Part shown: positions 33,321 to 42,721 of the stretch, piece after piece
Numbering within the stretch: position 1 is the stretch's first letter
Layout of the letters: the number at the start of each line of letters is the position of its first letter
DNA from: Ruminobacter sp964520475
Lineage (GTDB): Bacteria; Pseudomonadota; Gammaproteobacteria; Enterobacterales; Succinivibrionaceae
Assembly (NCBI GenBank): GCA_964520475.1
Contig: CAZFNS010000009.1
Location: 13,762 to 77,761 of the forward strand
Direction: 5' to 3'
DNA: 64,000 bases
Translations under genes and position numbers: made by a program
Notes under the pieces: model-generated
What the model was told of the DNA's origin: nothing
Database searches by the model: none
Seen by the model: the letters and a program-made list of their open reading frames with translations, nothing else

Positions 33321-35252
33321 TCACGGGCCGGATCCGATCCGGGCGGCGAGCTCCCGGATCCGCGCGGCCTCGGCCTGGCGGAATTTCCGGAGCTGGCCGA
33401 TGAACCGGGACAGGTATTCGCGGAGGTTCTTCTCGTTGTCCTTCTCGGGCCGGACCGCCACGGCGTCGATCGCCGGGAACAGGGGATCCTGGCCGGCGAA
33501 CCGGTGCTCGCGCGCGTAATAGCCCACGAAATCGTCCCTGCCCCGCGCGTAGACGGCGAGGATGCCCCGGATGCCGTTGTCCAGGCTGCCCGGCGACTTC
33601 ACCCGGATGTTCCGCATGTACTTGGTTACGAGGGTCGGCAGCGACGTCCGCCGGACGGTGTCGGCGGAGCTGTATTTGGCGTCCGCGATCAGATAGTCGG
33701 CCAGCCCCGACCGGTTCCAGGTTATCCGGATGGCGAAATCGGGCGTGTAGTAGAAGTTCCGGCCGTAATTTTCCGAAGCCACGACCATGGGATCGCCCGG
33801 GGCCGCGTGGTGCCAGGTGCGCACGCGGGGCTCGTACCAGAGCTCGAGCGTGTACTCCTGGTTCTCCGAAAGCCACCGGTAATAGTTGAAGGGCTCGCTC
33901 TCCGGGCGGGGACTCTCCCTCCCCCCGAAAAGATCCTTCTCCATGTCGTGCCACTCCCGGGCCTGGAGCACCCCGCCCAGATCGCTCACGACGCTCACGA
34001 CGCGCGACAGGACCATGAATTCGTAAAGCTTGTCGATCTTGATGAAGTGGGCGGCGAATTCGTGCACGCGGATCTTCCGCGCGCAGGCCCCGTACCAGCG
34101 GCCGATCTGCTCGAAGAGCTTCCGGTAAACCAGGGTGCGGGCCACGAAGGGGGTCACGCGCGGCATCATCGGCCGGTCGCGGTACCCGATGCCGGTGGCC
34201 CGGCGGAAGCTGCGGAACATCTGGAAAAAGCCGTCCTGCAGCGCCACCACCTTTTCGCGGTAATTCTTCAGGGTTTGCTCCGAGAAGCCCCTCACGATGT
34301 TCCTGTACCTGATGTATTCCGGATAGAGCCGGGAGCGCTCCCGCTCCCGGAGGCGGCTCAGCTCGTCGTCCGCCGTCCGGCTCCCGATGAAGTCCAGGAT
34401 GTCGCCGAGCTTGAGCCGGATCTGGCTGAAGAAGCCGGCGATGACCAGGTTCTCGAAAACGCCGTAGGACGGCGCCATGTGCTCCTCGGCGGCGAAATCC
34501 GTCTTCACGGGGATGTTGTTGATCCGGAACATCTGCTCGTCCGGGCTGCAGAGCGCCATCGCGTCGCCGTGCACGGACAGCCAGTGGATCGCCCCGGGGG
34601 AATTGGGCAGGCCGTTGTGGGTCACGCTGAGCTCGGGCTCGAGCCGGTGGCGGAGCTGCCCGAGCAGCGCCGCCCACAGTTCGCGGCACACGGCGTACGT
34701 CTGCTCCGCCGCGCCGATGACGTCGGCCAGATCCCCGCCCGGTTCGCCCCGGGCGTCCAGGCACATCTGGGAGATATGCTCGTACTCCTCGTCGACGAAG
34801 CCCAAGATCGCGGTGATCTCGTTCGCCCGCTCCTCGGTGGCCAGCACCTCCAGGGGCACGATCCGGTCGAACTCCTCCTCGCGGCCCGCGAAGCTGGTGA
34901 TCCTGATTTCGTGGAAGCCCACCAGCCCGAAAAACGGGCGGCCGACGTGGGGAACGTCGTTCCGCCACGCGAGCGTCCACCACCAGACGCCGGTGGCGGC
35001 GTCCTCCGCGAACCGGCAGTAGTAGGTTTCGTCCCCTATCGTCACCTCCGGGGACACGTCCCCGAGGTCGCCCTCGGTCAGATCCGGGTAGCGCACGCGG
35101 ATCTCCAGATAGTAGTCTTCGGGGATCTCCAGGATCCCCTCCTCGGTGTCGGGGACCGGCCGGTCGCGGCCGTCCTTCACCACGAGATATTCCCGCGTGT
35201 CCGGATCCCCCGGCGCGAGGTGCTTTCTGGCCTCTATCACCACGTCAAGCAT
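33321..35252 (-). CDS. McrC-like DUF2357 / PD-(D/E)XK nuclease component
   Basis: 643 residues. The N-terminal half (ILEIPEDYYLEIRVRYPDL, TGVWWWTLAWRNDV, VGFHEIRITSFAG, FDRIVPLEVLATEERANEI) reads as the DUF2357 region found in McrC-like proteins. The C-terminal half has a restriction-type nuclease core: TPDFAIRITW (Asp about 503) and LIADAKYSS (Asp about 522, Lys 524). It should be the DNA- or RNA-cleaving subunit driven by the upstream AAA+ ATPase, whose stop is 15 bp from this start. Much longer than E. coli McrC (348 residues, known). Type IV-like restriction or an abortive defence role is inferred from the family; substrate (modified DNA, RNA) unknown. Confidence 0.8.
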   Translation of the reverse strand: MLDVVIEARKHLAPGDPDTREYLVVKDGRDRPVPDTEEGILEIPEDYYLEIRVRYPDLTEGDLGDVSPEVTIGDETYYCRFAEDAATGVWWWTLAWRNDVPHVGRPFFGLVGFHEIRITSFAGREEEFDRIVPLEVLATEERANEITAILGFVDEEYEHISQMCLDARGEPGGDLADVIGAAEQTYAVCRELWAALLGQLRHRLEPELSVTHNGLPNSPGAIHWLSVHGDAMALCSPDEQMFRINNIPVKTDFAAEEHMAPSYGVFENLVIAGFFSQIRLKLGDILDFIGSRTADDELSRLRERERSRLYPEYIRYRNIVRGFSEQTLKNYREKVVALQDGFFQMFRSFRRATGIGYRDRPMMPRVTPFVARTLVYRKLFEQIGRWYGACARKIRVHEFAAHFIKIDKLYEFMVLSRVVSVVSDLGGVLQAREWHDMEKDLFGGRESPRPESEPFNYYRWLSENQEYTLELWYEPRVRTWHHAAPGDPMVVASENYGRNFYYTPDFAIRITWNRSGLADYLIADAKYSSADTVRRTSLPTLVTKYMRNIRVKSPGSLDNGIRGILAVYARGRDDFVGYYAREHRFAGQDPLFPAIDAVAVRPEKDNEKNLREYLSRFIGQLRKFRQAEAARIRELAARIGSGP

Positions 35253-35267
35253 AGCCCGCTCCCGCCG

Positions 35268-38200
35268 TTACGCCAGGAACTGGTAGCTGTTCATGCGCTC
35301 CGCGCCTTCGGAAATGAGGCGGCGGAGAATCGCCTGGGCGCCGTTCAGGCCGCGCTTGTCCAGAATGTCGGCGAGCGCCTCCAGACGGGCGCCGAAGCCC
35401 TCCCCGAAGCCGTTCGCGAGGGGCAGGATAAACTGCCTGACCGCGAAATCGAGGGCGATGGTCTCGCTGTCGCAGTTCTTGAGCGAGCCGAGCAGCGGCT
35501 CGAACAGCGACAGGAAGTTGACGATCTGCTGGCGCTTCCGGTAGGAGACGACGACGCGCTGGCCGAAGCGCTCGTCCTCGCGGTACAGCTGATCCTCGAT
35601 TTCGTCGAGCACGGCGCGCGTCGTTTCCCGGATGCGCGCGTCGCCCGGGTTGAACAGGATCTGCCAGTCGCGGGCGCTGTAGGCCGGCATGGGATCGGGA
35701 GCCGCGCTCCTCGCGCCGCGCCGCTCCCCGCCCTCGCCGGGCCTCTCGTCGAACAGGATCACCGGCGCGCGGTCGAGCATGCGCGCCGACATCACGTTCA
35801 CGGTGTCGTCGCTGTTCACGGTGCCGATGAAGCGCAGGTAGTCCGGGATCCTGAGATAGGGCTTTTCCGGGGAGCCGGTGAAGATCTTTCTCTCGGACTC
35901 GCCGTCGGCGAGCTGCATGAACGACGAGAAATAATGCTCGGGGGAAGACAGGTTCATCTCGTCGAGCAGCACGAACGCCGGGGTGACCGCGGCGGGATCC
36001 TTCTCGCCGTCGAGCGTGGTGAGAAGCTCCCAGAGGCCGGTGGGCGCCGGCTGGAAGCTGGCGGTGAGGCTGTTCCAGTAGCCGAGCACGTCGCGCTGCG
36101 AGGTCCAGCCCCGGGCCACCGGAATGGTGTGGGAGCGGTCGCCGAGGTTGAGCGCTTTGCCCAGGGTTTTGACGAACGAGGTCTTCCCCGAGCCCGGGCA
36201 GCCGGCCAGCACGGTGAACTGGTTCTGCGCTATGGTGACCACCATGGAAATGAGTTTCTCCACGGACAGGTAGCGGCCGTAGCCGCGCATGGTCTTCATG
36301 AGCTCCTCGATGAACCTCTTCCTGGCCTTGGCGACGTTGTCCGTGGGGACGGCGTCCGGCTCGCGGCCGCCGAAGCTGAAGCCGCCGCCCGCGATCCGGC
36401 GGGGCGCGGTGAAGGCCTTGAGCATGGTGTGCATCTCGAGGTAGCGGGAGCTCAGCTCGGACAGCGACCCGGAAAGCTCACGGCCGAGGGCCTCCCTGGT
36501 CCCGCGGAGATCGTCGGCCTCCTTCCGGAGCCGTTCGCATTCGGCCTGGAGCCTGCGGTGCTCGGATTTGAGCACCTCGTGCTCGGCCGCGGGCACGGTC
36601 CGGGGGGAGCGCGCCCCGGCCTCCCGGGCGGCGCCGTCCGCCGCCTCGCCGGCCGCCTCGCCCTCCTCCCGGCCGGCGGCCCCGCGGGTCTTTCTCTTCA
36701 GGGCGGCCAGGGTTTCCCGCTGCCGGCCGATTTCGGCTTTGATTCCGTCGAGCTCGGCCTGGGCCTTGTCCTTCTCCTCGTTCACGTCCGCGAGCAGATC
36801 CCGGCGGTAGTCTTTGATCATCTCCGCGGAGTTGCTGTCCACGTACTCCCTGAGGAACGACCGGTAGACGGGCTGGTCCTGGAGCAGATTGAACAGCTTT
36901 TTCCGCTGGTCGTCGAAATCGACCACCCGCCCGAGCAGTTTCATGAACCGCCGCACGCGGTCGTGATCCTTCTTAATCAGCGCGAGGCCCTGGACGTTCT
37001 GCGTGATGAGCGTGAGCTGGTTTTTGCTGAGACCCTTGAACTGGGCGCTGAGGAGCCGGGGGGCGTAGTCGTTCAGGAGTTTCTGGTCGTCGAGCAGATC
37101 GATCTTCCGGCCGCTGCTGTTCCAGGTCTGGACCGGCATCTTCACGAGGTAGGAGCGGGCGACCCCGTTGATGACGACTTCGTACAGGTACTCCCCGACC
37201 AGATCGCGGTCGATGACCCGGGAAAGCCCCTGCGGATCGTCCTTGACCGCCATCGCGCAGCGATCGTCGGGCAGGCACAGCACCCCCTCGTAGGAGTAGC
37301 CGTCCCCGGAGCTCTCGATTTTTTTGAACTTGGTTTCCGGCACCACGAAGGGCCCCATCAGGACCTCTTTTTTGCCGATGCGGGCGAAGACGGCCTCGCC
37401 GGAGGGCGCCGCGGGGTTCCGGGGCGCGGCGGCGGGGATCTCCTCCTCCTCTTCCTCCTCCTCGGGCGCGCCGATCCCGCCGGTATCGAACAGCGGCGAC
37501 CGCACGGCTTTGGACACGGCGTCGCCGAGGGGCTTTTTCGGGACGGACCCGAGCGGGGCCCCGTCCTTCGCGCCGCCGAACATCAGGTCGTCCATCACCC
37601 CGCCGAGCGGTTTCTCGAAAATGCCCCCGCTTCCCGCGCTTTTCCGGGCCTTCTTCTCTATGACTTTGGCGGCGATCTTGCTCAGGACCCGTTCGGCGAG
37701 CTCGCCCCGGAGCGCTCCGGCGCCGCCGTTCCGCTGCCGGTTCAGTTCCTTAAGCTCGCCGGTCAGAGTCTCGTCCAGGACGATCCAGTGTTTCCGGGCT
37801 AAGCCCCTCTCGTTAAGGGTGACGACCCCGAAGGCGCCGTCCCCGGAGGGGGTCACGGTCACTTCGGTCCCGTCGGCGAAGGTCAGGTCGAAGCCGTCCG
37901 GGACGGTCTTGGTTAAGCCGTCCGGGAGGGCCGCCGCGGGAACGGCGGCGGGCGCTTCTCCGGTTTCCCCGGCCCCGGGGACATTCCCGGCCGGCTCCTC
38001 CGGGGGCGCGCCGGCGGATCCGGCCGTTTCTCCCGCGGGCGCCCCGGCGGGAGCCGCCGCGGCGCCGGCTTCTCCGGGGAGATCCCCGGCCGGCTCCGGC
38101 GCCGCCGGGGGCTCGGGGACAAACTCGCCCGCCGGCGCTTCGGCCTCGCGAACCGGAACGCCGGGCTCCGGGGCGGCGGGCGCTTTCACGGGGGCCGCGC

Positions 38201-39029
38201 CCGCCATCTTCCGCAGGCATTCCTCGCCGCGCAGGGCCCGGGACACGGTTCGCGCGGTCTCGCCCACGAAATCGCGGTTCCCGGCCAGTTCCGCCACGGC
38301 CGCCGCGACGGCGCCGCGGAGGCTTTCCTCCGAAACGTCCGCGATTTCGGTTCCGGGATCGAGGGAGCGCAGGGCCCTTTCGCGGACGAGATCGAAGAAC
38401 CGGCCGTTCAGGCTCCTGAACGCGAAAGCGATCCGCCCGAAGCTGAATTCCAGGTTGTCCGGGGAAGGCTCGCCGTAAGCGTCGTTATAGCAGTCGGCCA
38501 CGTACTTCCTGGCTTCCTCGGGGGTGAAAAACTCCATGGTCTTCTCGACGAAGGGGAAATCGTCCCGGCTCACCGTGTACCGGACGCACTTCACCATCAC
38601 GTAGACCGTGCTCGGGCGGCAGCGGAAAAAAGCCTTCCGCTCGGGCGCGTTCCACGAAGACACCACCGGCTCGACGATCTCGATGAAGTCGTAGGCGTTG
38701 ACCTCGCTTATCTTTTCGTAAAGGACGGTGTATTTGCATCCCTTGTCGCCTTTGTTCTCGGGCGACGGGTTGGCGATCATCTGGACCAGGCGGCCCTCGC
38801 CGAACTTGCGGATCATGCTGTTCGCGTTGGACGTGAGAAAAACCTTCGGGGAGTCGTCCAAAAACTTGACGCGGTTGACGATTTCGTAGCTCTCGGCCGT
38901 GCTCCGGTCGGTCGTTTCCCGGAATTTTTCGAAACCTATGTCTATGTACGTGCAGTCTTTGTTGTTCGATTTGGTTATGTACGTGTTCGGATTTATGATG
39001 CCGACGAGTATTCTTTCTTCCGAGTTCAT
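35268..39029 (-). CDS. McrB-like AAA+ ATPase with long coiled coil
   Basis: 1253 residues from ATG 39027-39029; the longer in-frame reading upstream is Arg/Pro-rich and implausible. Order: N-terminal alpha/beta domain (ILVGIINPNTYITKS..., 1-270); Ala/Pro-rich linker (about 275-370); Lys/Gly-rich and poly-Glu stretch (about 520-530); second beta domain (MGPFVVPETKFKKI...); coiled coil (about 740-870); AAA+ motor with Walker A GCPGSGKTSF (Lys949), Walker B AFVLLDEMN (Asp1023, Glu1024), sensor GTVNSDDTVNV and an Arg-finger-like SARMLDRAP. This is the motor of a McrBC-type system; E. coli McrB is 459 residues. Coiled-coil McrB relatives with DUF2357 partners are described as CoCoNuT systems; membership is likely but not proven. 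Confidence 0.8.
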   Translation of the reverse strand: MNSEERILVGIINPNTYITKSNNKDCTYIDIGFEKFRETTDRSTAESYEIVNRVKFLDDSPKVFLTSNANSMIRKFGEGRLVQMIANPSPENKGDKGCKYTVLYEKISEVNAYDFIEIVEPVVSSWNAPERKAFFRCRPSTVYVMVKCVRYTVSRDDFPFVEKTMEFFTPEEARKYVADCYNDAYGEPSPDNLEFSFGRIAFAFRSLNGRFFDLVRERALRSLDPGTEIADVSEESLRGAVAAAVAELAGNRDFVGETARTVSRALRGEECLRKMAGAAPVKAPAAPEPGVPVREAEAPAGEFVPEPPAAPEPAGDLPGEAGAAAAPAGAPAGETAGSAGAPPEEPAGNVPGAGETGEAPAAVPAAALPDGLTKTVPDGFDLTFADGTEVTVTPSGDGAFGVVTLNERGLARKHWIVLDETLTGELKELNRQRNGGAGALRGELAERVLSKIAAKVIEKKARKSAGSGGIFEKPLGGVMDDLMFGGAKDGAPLGSVPKKPLGDAVSKAVRSPLFDTGGIGAPEEEEEEEEIPAAAPRNPAAPSGEAVFARIGKKEVLMGPFVVPETKFKKIESSGDGYSYEGVLCLPDDRCAMAVKDDPQGLSRVIDRDLVGEYLYEVVINGVARSYLVKMPVQTWNSSGRKIDLLDDQKLLNDYAPRLLSAQFKGLSKNQLTLITQNVQGLALIKKDHDRVRRFMKLLGRVVDFDDQRKKLFNLLQDQPVYRSFLREYVDSNSAEMIKDYRRDLLADVNEEKDKAQAELDGIKAEIGRQRETLAALKRKTRGAAGREEGEAAGEAADGAAREAGARSPRTVPAAEHEVLKSEHRRLQAECERLRKEADDLRGTREALGRELSGSLSELSSRYLEMHTMLKAFTAPRRIAGGGFSFGGREPDAVPTDNVAKARKRFIEELMKTMRGYGRYLSVEKLISMVVTIAQNQFTVLAGCPGSGKTSFVKTLGKALNLGDRSHTIPVARGWTSQRDVLGYWNSLTASFQPAPTGLWELLTTLDGEKDPAAVTPAFVLLDEMNLSSPEHYFSSFMQLADGESERKIFTGSPEKPYLRIPDYLRFIGTVNSDDTVNVMSARMLDRAPVILFDERPGEGGERRGARSAAPDPMPAYSARDWQILFNPGDARIRETTRAVLDEIEDQLYREDERFGQRVVVSYRKRQQIVNFLSLFEPLLGSLKNCDSETIALDFAVRQFILPLANGFGEGFGARLEALADILDKRGLNGAQAILRRLISEGAERMNSYQFLA

Positions 39030-39213
39030 AAGGTTTCGTCCCCGATATTTGTTTTTTGCATTGTTTATTGTCCGGAAAGCCGCTTCCCGGCCCGGCGCCC
39101 GCGCGGCGGCGGCCCGGAGCCCCTTTTCCCGGTCGTCCGGCCGGACCGCGGCGCGGCGGGAAATAAAGACGGGAAAGGGGCCGGAAAACGGACATTTCGC
39201 GGTGATGAATATC

Positions 39214-39219
39214 AGTATA
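39214..39219 (-). promoter_or_regulatory. Possible -10 box of the McrBC-like operon
   Basis: Minus-strand TATACT about 185 bp before the ATG at 39029, with only a weak -35. Confidence 0.35.
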
Positions 39220-39667
39220 GAACCATTTGGGCGAAGCGAACGCAAAACTTTGCTTTTTTTGGGGCCGCGGGCCGAATCGGCGGCAAACGGGTCAAAAAAA
39301 GAACCGAATCCCGGCGATCCGCCCCCGCGGGAGGGAACCCGGCGCTTTCCGGACCGTCAAAATTAAGGGGGAGGATCGCGAAAGGGTTTCGGGATCGTCA
39401 CGAAAAAGGCATGTAAATAAATTCCGGCCCCGCCCTCGGCCGTTCACAAAAAATTGACGCCTTTTTAACATTTATATATTTTGCGATTAATTGAGCGAAA
39501 TGATGCGTGATTAATTGACTTAAATTAATCCCACGTCCCCGCCGGGAGCGGAACCGGGACGATTCCCGCGGCGATTAGCAAAAATTTTCATGAAAAATTT
39601 TTAAAACCGCCGTATAATTCTTCGGTCAGAGAAGCGCCCGAAAAGCGCAAAAAACCGTGAAAGTTTT

Positions 39668-39683
39668 TGTGAACGTTTTCACA
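39668..39683. promoter_or_regulatory. Perfect CRP-type site
   Basis: TGTGA-ACGTTT-TCACA matches the E. coli CRP core consensus at all ten defined bases. Its centre is 154 bp upstream of the 39830 ATG, in range for class I activation of a promoter near 39730-39750. Recognition by a CRP/FNR-family protein is inference. Confidence 0.6.
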
Positions 39684-39829
39684 TATAAACATGCAATAAC
39701 GACGGTTTATTTGAAAACAGCGGGGTTTCTTGAAATAATTAATATGCATAAGGGATGAATATCTGAATTTTCTGCATACCACCGGAAAGTTCGGCCGATA
39801 AAGATTCAATAAGAGAAGGAGTATTTTCC

Positions 39830-40441
39830 ATGAGTGCGAAGTTTTATGAGCTCAATACAGAGATCCTGGGCAAACTGGTCGAAAGCCCCGAAGCGTCCCA
39901 GAATTTCATTGAGTCCGTTCTCAAAGACCTGCCGGAATGCGGCAGGATTGAGAGCGTCTCCGACGTGGGCGTCAACGACCTGAGCTCGAGCAAGGTCGCC
40001 GGCAAGAGCGCCGAGGGTTTCGGACTGATCAACGGCATCGTTTTCCAATTCAGGCTTAACGGCAACCCGGCCGAGATGGTTCTCGTCATCCAGCCCAACG
40101 TTCCTTTCATCAAGTGGTGGCACGACAAGAGCTTCTTCAGCTACAGGTTCTACCGCAACCACAGCAACATAAACGACGGGGTGCAGCGTTTCATCAGTTT
40201 CGTTGTCACCGACGCCAACGTGAATGTCGCCCGCTTCCACACCATCAGCAAGTTCAACAACAGCGACGGTTCGAGCTGCGACACCTGCCAGATTCACGAC
40301 ATTTTCCCGGTTAAGCAGTCCGGTAACGAAGATTCCATGCTTGAGAACTGGATCAGGGCTCTGATTTCCAAAAGTGAGTCAACCGACGATTCAGACAATG
40401 TCTTAAGCATTACCGACGCCTCGGGATACAAGGTAGCATAA
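39830..40441 (+). CDS. Orphan hypothetical protein, island gene
   Basis: 203 residues, not recognised. ATG after AAGGAG at a good distance. No signal or membrane segment. Middle region is aromatic and beta-rich (FRLNGNPAEMVLVIQPNVPFIKWW, SFFSYRFYRNHSNINDGVQRF, SFVVTDANVNVARFHTIS), with a CDTC motif near residue 145 and a Ser/Asp-rich C-terminus. Codon use is less GC-rich than in the core genes, and it is embedded in AT-rich DNA, so recent transfer is possible. Followed by a terminator. Possibly an accessory gene of the divergent McrBC-like system, but nothing in the sequence shows that. Confidence 0.6.
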   Translation: MSAKFYELNTEILGKLVESPEASQNFIESVLKDLPECGRIESVSDVGVNDLSSSKVAGKSAEGFGLINGIVFQFRLNGNPAEMVLVIQPNVPFIKWWHDKSFFSYRFYRNHSNINDGVQRFISFVVTDANVNVARFHTISKFNNSDGSSCDTCQIHDIFPVKQSGNEDSMLENWIRALISKSESTDDSDNVLSITDASGYKVA

Positions 40442-40481
40442 TTTATAACAACAATAATCTCTTATTGTATGTGGTATATTT

Positions 40482-40509
40482 CACCCGCCTCGCGCGGGTG
40501 ATTGTTTTT
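40482..40509 (+). terminator. Terminator after the 39830 gene
   Basis: CACCCGC, five-base loop, GCGGGTG, then ATTGTTTTT. Confidence 0.65.
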
Positions 40510-42511
40510 CCGCGTACAATATCCCGAAAACCCTTTCACACCGCCCTTTTTCCCGCCTTTCTCCCCTACCCCGCCGCCTCGTAAAAAAATTTTCGAAACG
40601 GCGGGTTTCCGACGCGGCCGGCCCGGAGGCGGCGGGGAAATTCCCGGGTTTTAAGGCGGAAACGGCCTTCCCCGATGGCTTAGGATCCTCCGGCCGGGAA
40701 GGCTCGTTCCTCTGGGCTTTCCCGAACAACACCCTTCACCGCGATTCCCCGGCTTTCCGCGAAACCCCTGTCCTCAACGGTTCCCGTGGGTTTCACCGGC
40801 TCGCCGGTTCGGTCCCGCGCCAGCCCCGGGACCGGGCCCGCGGGAAAGACCGCCGGGCCGGCCGCGGCGCGGGGGATCCGGGAGTTTACGGGGGCTCCGG
40901 CCCTTCCGCGGCCCGAGCTTCCGTTACCCCGCACGGCTCTGGCAACCGGCAGCCGCCGGACGGCGCGGACCGGAAAGCGTCCGGGGTTGCGTATCGGGTC
41001 GCTTTCGCCCTTAAAAAAGCCCTCGGCGCGGTGCAAGCCGGATAAGGAACCGCCGGAACGACCCGGTGGTTTTCCGGCGGCAAAACGCGTCGCCGCGACG
41101 GTGAACCGACGCGGTCGGCAAGGTCAACATCCTGCCTTAAACCACGGCATACCGGCCTTCTGTGGGGTTTTAACCGGCCTCAACCACGTGCGGACCGGGG
41201 CCCGGAGCCGCTCCGTAACCCGGCCGGACTCGAAAAAACCGGGCGGCGGAAGGCTTTCACGGCGCCCTGCGCCGGCCGGGAAGAAGTCCTGTCCGCCAAT
41301 CACCATAATTCCCGTCATATCTTTCCGAAAGCCCCGTCCCGGAACCCGGCCGCGAACGCCGGAAACGCGATTCCGGCGTCGTCGCGGAAGTTATTCTTCT
41401 TAAAGCACCTTCCGGCGCCGCACGGATACCGTCCGGCAGGGACGTCCGATCCCGTCAATCTCCCAATTCCGGGGGCCGTTTTCGTTACGAATTTCCCTTG
41501 CGAATGCAGGCCGCGGCCGGCGCGTCCGGCGAGGGCCGCCGGAGGAAGGCGGCGCCGGAATTATCGCGTCCCGGCCTTTCGTTGGGATAGGCAGCCCCGT
41601 CACCCGAACGATGACCCGAAAGAAGGCCTCGGACAGGCCAACGAAAGCGGGCCCGGGCCGGTTAACCGCCCGGAAACCGCCCCAAACGGGCCCGCAAGCC
41701 GCCGAAAGGCCGAAAACGGGCATATCCGCGCGCAGAGGGCCGCGGAGCGACGTGACCCTGACCCGGATACCCCCGTCGCCTGGCGCGGGCCTCAGCGCGC
41801 GTTTTCGAGTATTAATGCCCTGAGGAGCGCCCGGCGCCGGCGGATTCGGACTATTCCCGGCGTCCGGAGCCGCGTCCGCGCCCAATCTCAAGGGAACCGT
41901 CGCGCCCGCGCGGTTATATGCCGTAATTTTATTAGGGGATAACGGAAAAACGGGGCGGGGACTGAAATCCCCGCGGAAAACACCCGCCCGACGAAACGGC
42001 CGGTTAAGATTAATACAGCTATTTATCGGGGCGTTTTTGGTGATTAATTACCTGATCCGAAAAAGGGCGAAAAGACGAGAAAAGCCTGTTTTCAGGCTTT
42101 CCGGCGCTCTCGCGACATTAATCCCGCCCGTTTTTCGCTATTTAAAATCTTATTCAAATCTTAAATACCGCCCTTTCTATACTTTTAATATCATCCTTTC
42201 ATTTTTAAACTTGTTTGATTCTTATTCAAAACATGCTGAGTCCGCATTTAAATATTGATATATAATATTTATATATTGCCGTTTCTAAAATCAAAACGGG
42301 TTTACCGAATATATTCAAACGACGACCGAATAGAGCAAGATTAATGTGATATATTTTTATTTCGGGTTTTCCGGGAATAAAAGCCGGGGAATCCCCTTCC
42401 CCCGCCCCGCCGCCGCGGGAAAAGGGAAGCGGGCTTATCATTAATTACACTGTAATAATGCCGTAATTACACTTATCCCCTATCCCCGCGGCGCGGAGCC
42501 CCCTTCCCCGC

Positions 42512-42566
42512 CTCCGGCGGTTCCGCCCGGACCGGGACGCCGGCTCCCCGGGAGACCTTCCCCTCC
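42512..42566. repeat. 55-bp exact duplicate, left of gap
   Basis: The 55 bases ending at the gap are identical to the 55 bases that start after it (42667-42721). They begin CTCCGGCGGTTCC and end CTTCCCCTCC. Confidence 0.9.
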
Positions 42567-42666
42567 NNNNNNNNNNNNNNNNNNNNNNNNNNNNNNNNNN
42601 NNNNNNNNNNNNNNNNNNNNNNNNNNNNNNNNNNNNNNNNNNNNNNNNNNNNNNNNNNNNNNNNNN
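42567..42666. other. Assembly gap (100 N)
   Basis: Exactly 100 N, bounded on both sides by the same 55-bp sequence. Confidence 0.95.
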
Positions 42667-42721
42667 CTCCGGCGGTTCCGCCCGGACCGGGACGCCGGCT
42701 CCCCGGGAGACCTTCCCCTCC
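42667..42721. repeat. 55-bp exact duplicate, right of gap
   Basis: Identical to 42512-42566. Either the two contigs truly overlap here, so the gap is artificial, or a short tandem array collapsed in assembly. Confidence 0.9.

Larger units (their letters stand above)
39030..39829. other. 800-bp divergent intergenic region
   Basis: No credible gene. The right half is AT-rich, unlike the surroundings. It holds a TTGACG (39454-39459) with TATATT/TATTTT-like -10 choices, a direct repeat GATTAATTGA (39485-39494 and 39509-39518, 24 bp apart), a TATAAT near 39612, and a perfect CRP-type palindrome at 39668-39683. Confidence 0.6.

Noticed and set aside
32721..37802. 1693-codon plus-strand open frame
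   Set aside because: Shadow of the 32341 gene and the McrBC-like operon; starts inside another gene and has no ribosome site.
39588..39809. 73-codon minus-strand open frame
   Set aside because: Lies over the CRP-type site and promoter region; composition reflects AT-rich regulatory DNA.
40786..41403. 205-codon plus-strand open frame in the gene-poor region
   Set aside because: Arg/Pro/Gly-rich composition typical of random GC-rich DNA, no ribosome site, no recognisable motif.
41400..41891. 163-codon minus-strand open frame
   Set aside because: Same reasons as the neighbouring frame; no domain or start signal.
41900..42480. AT-rich segment as a replication origin
   Set aside because: No DnaA-box cluster (TTATCCACA or its complement) and no dnaA, gidA or rpmH nearby.
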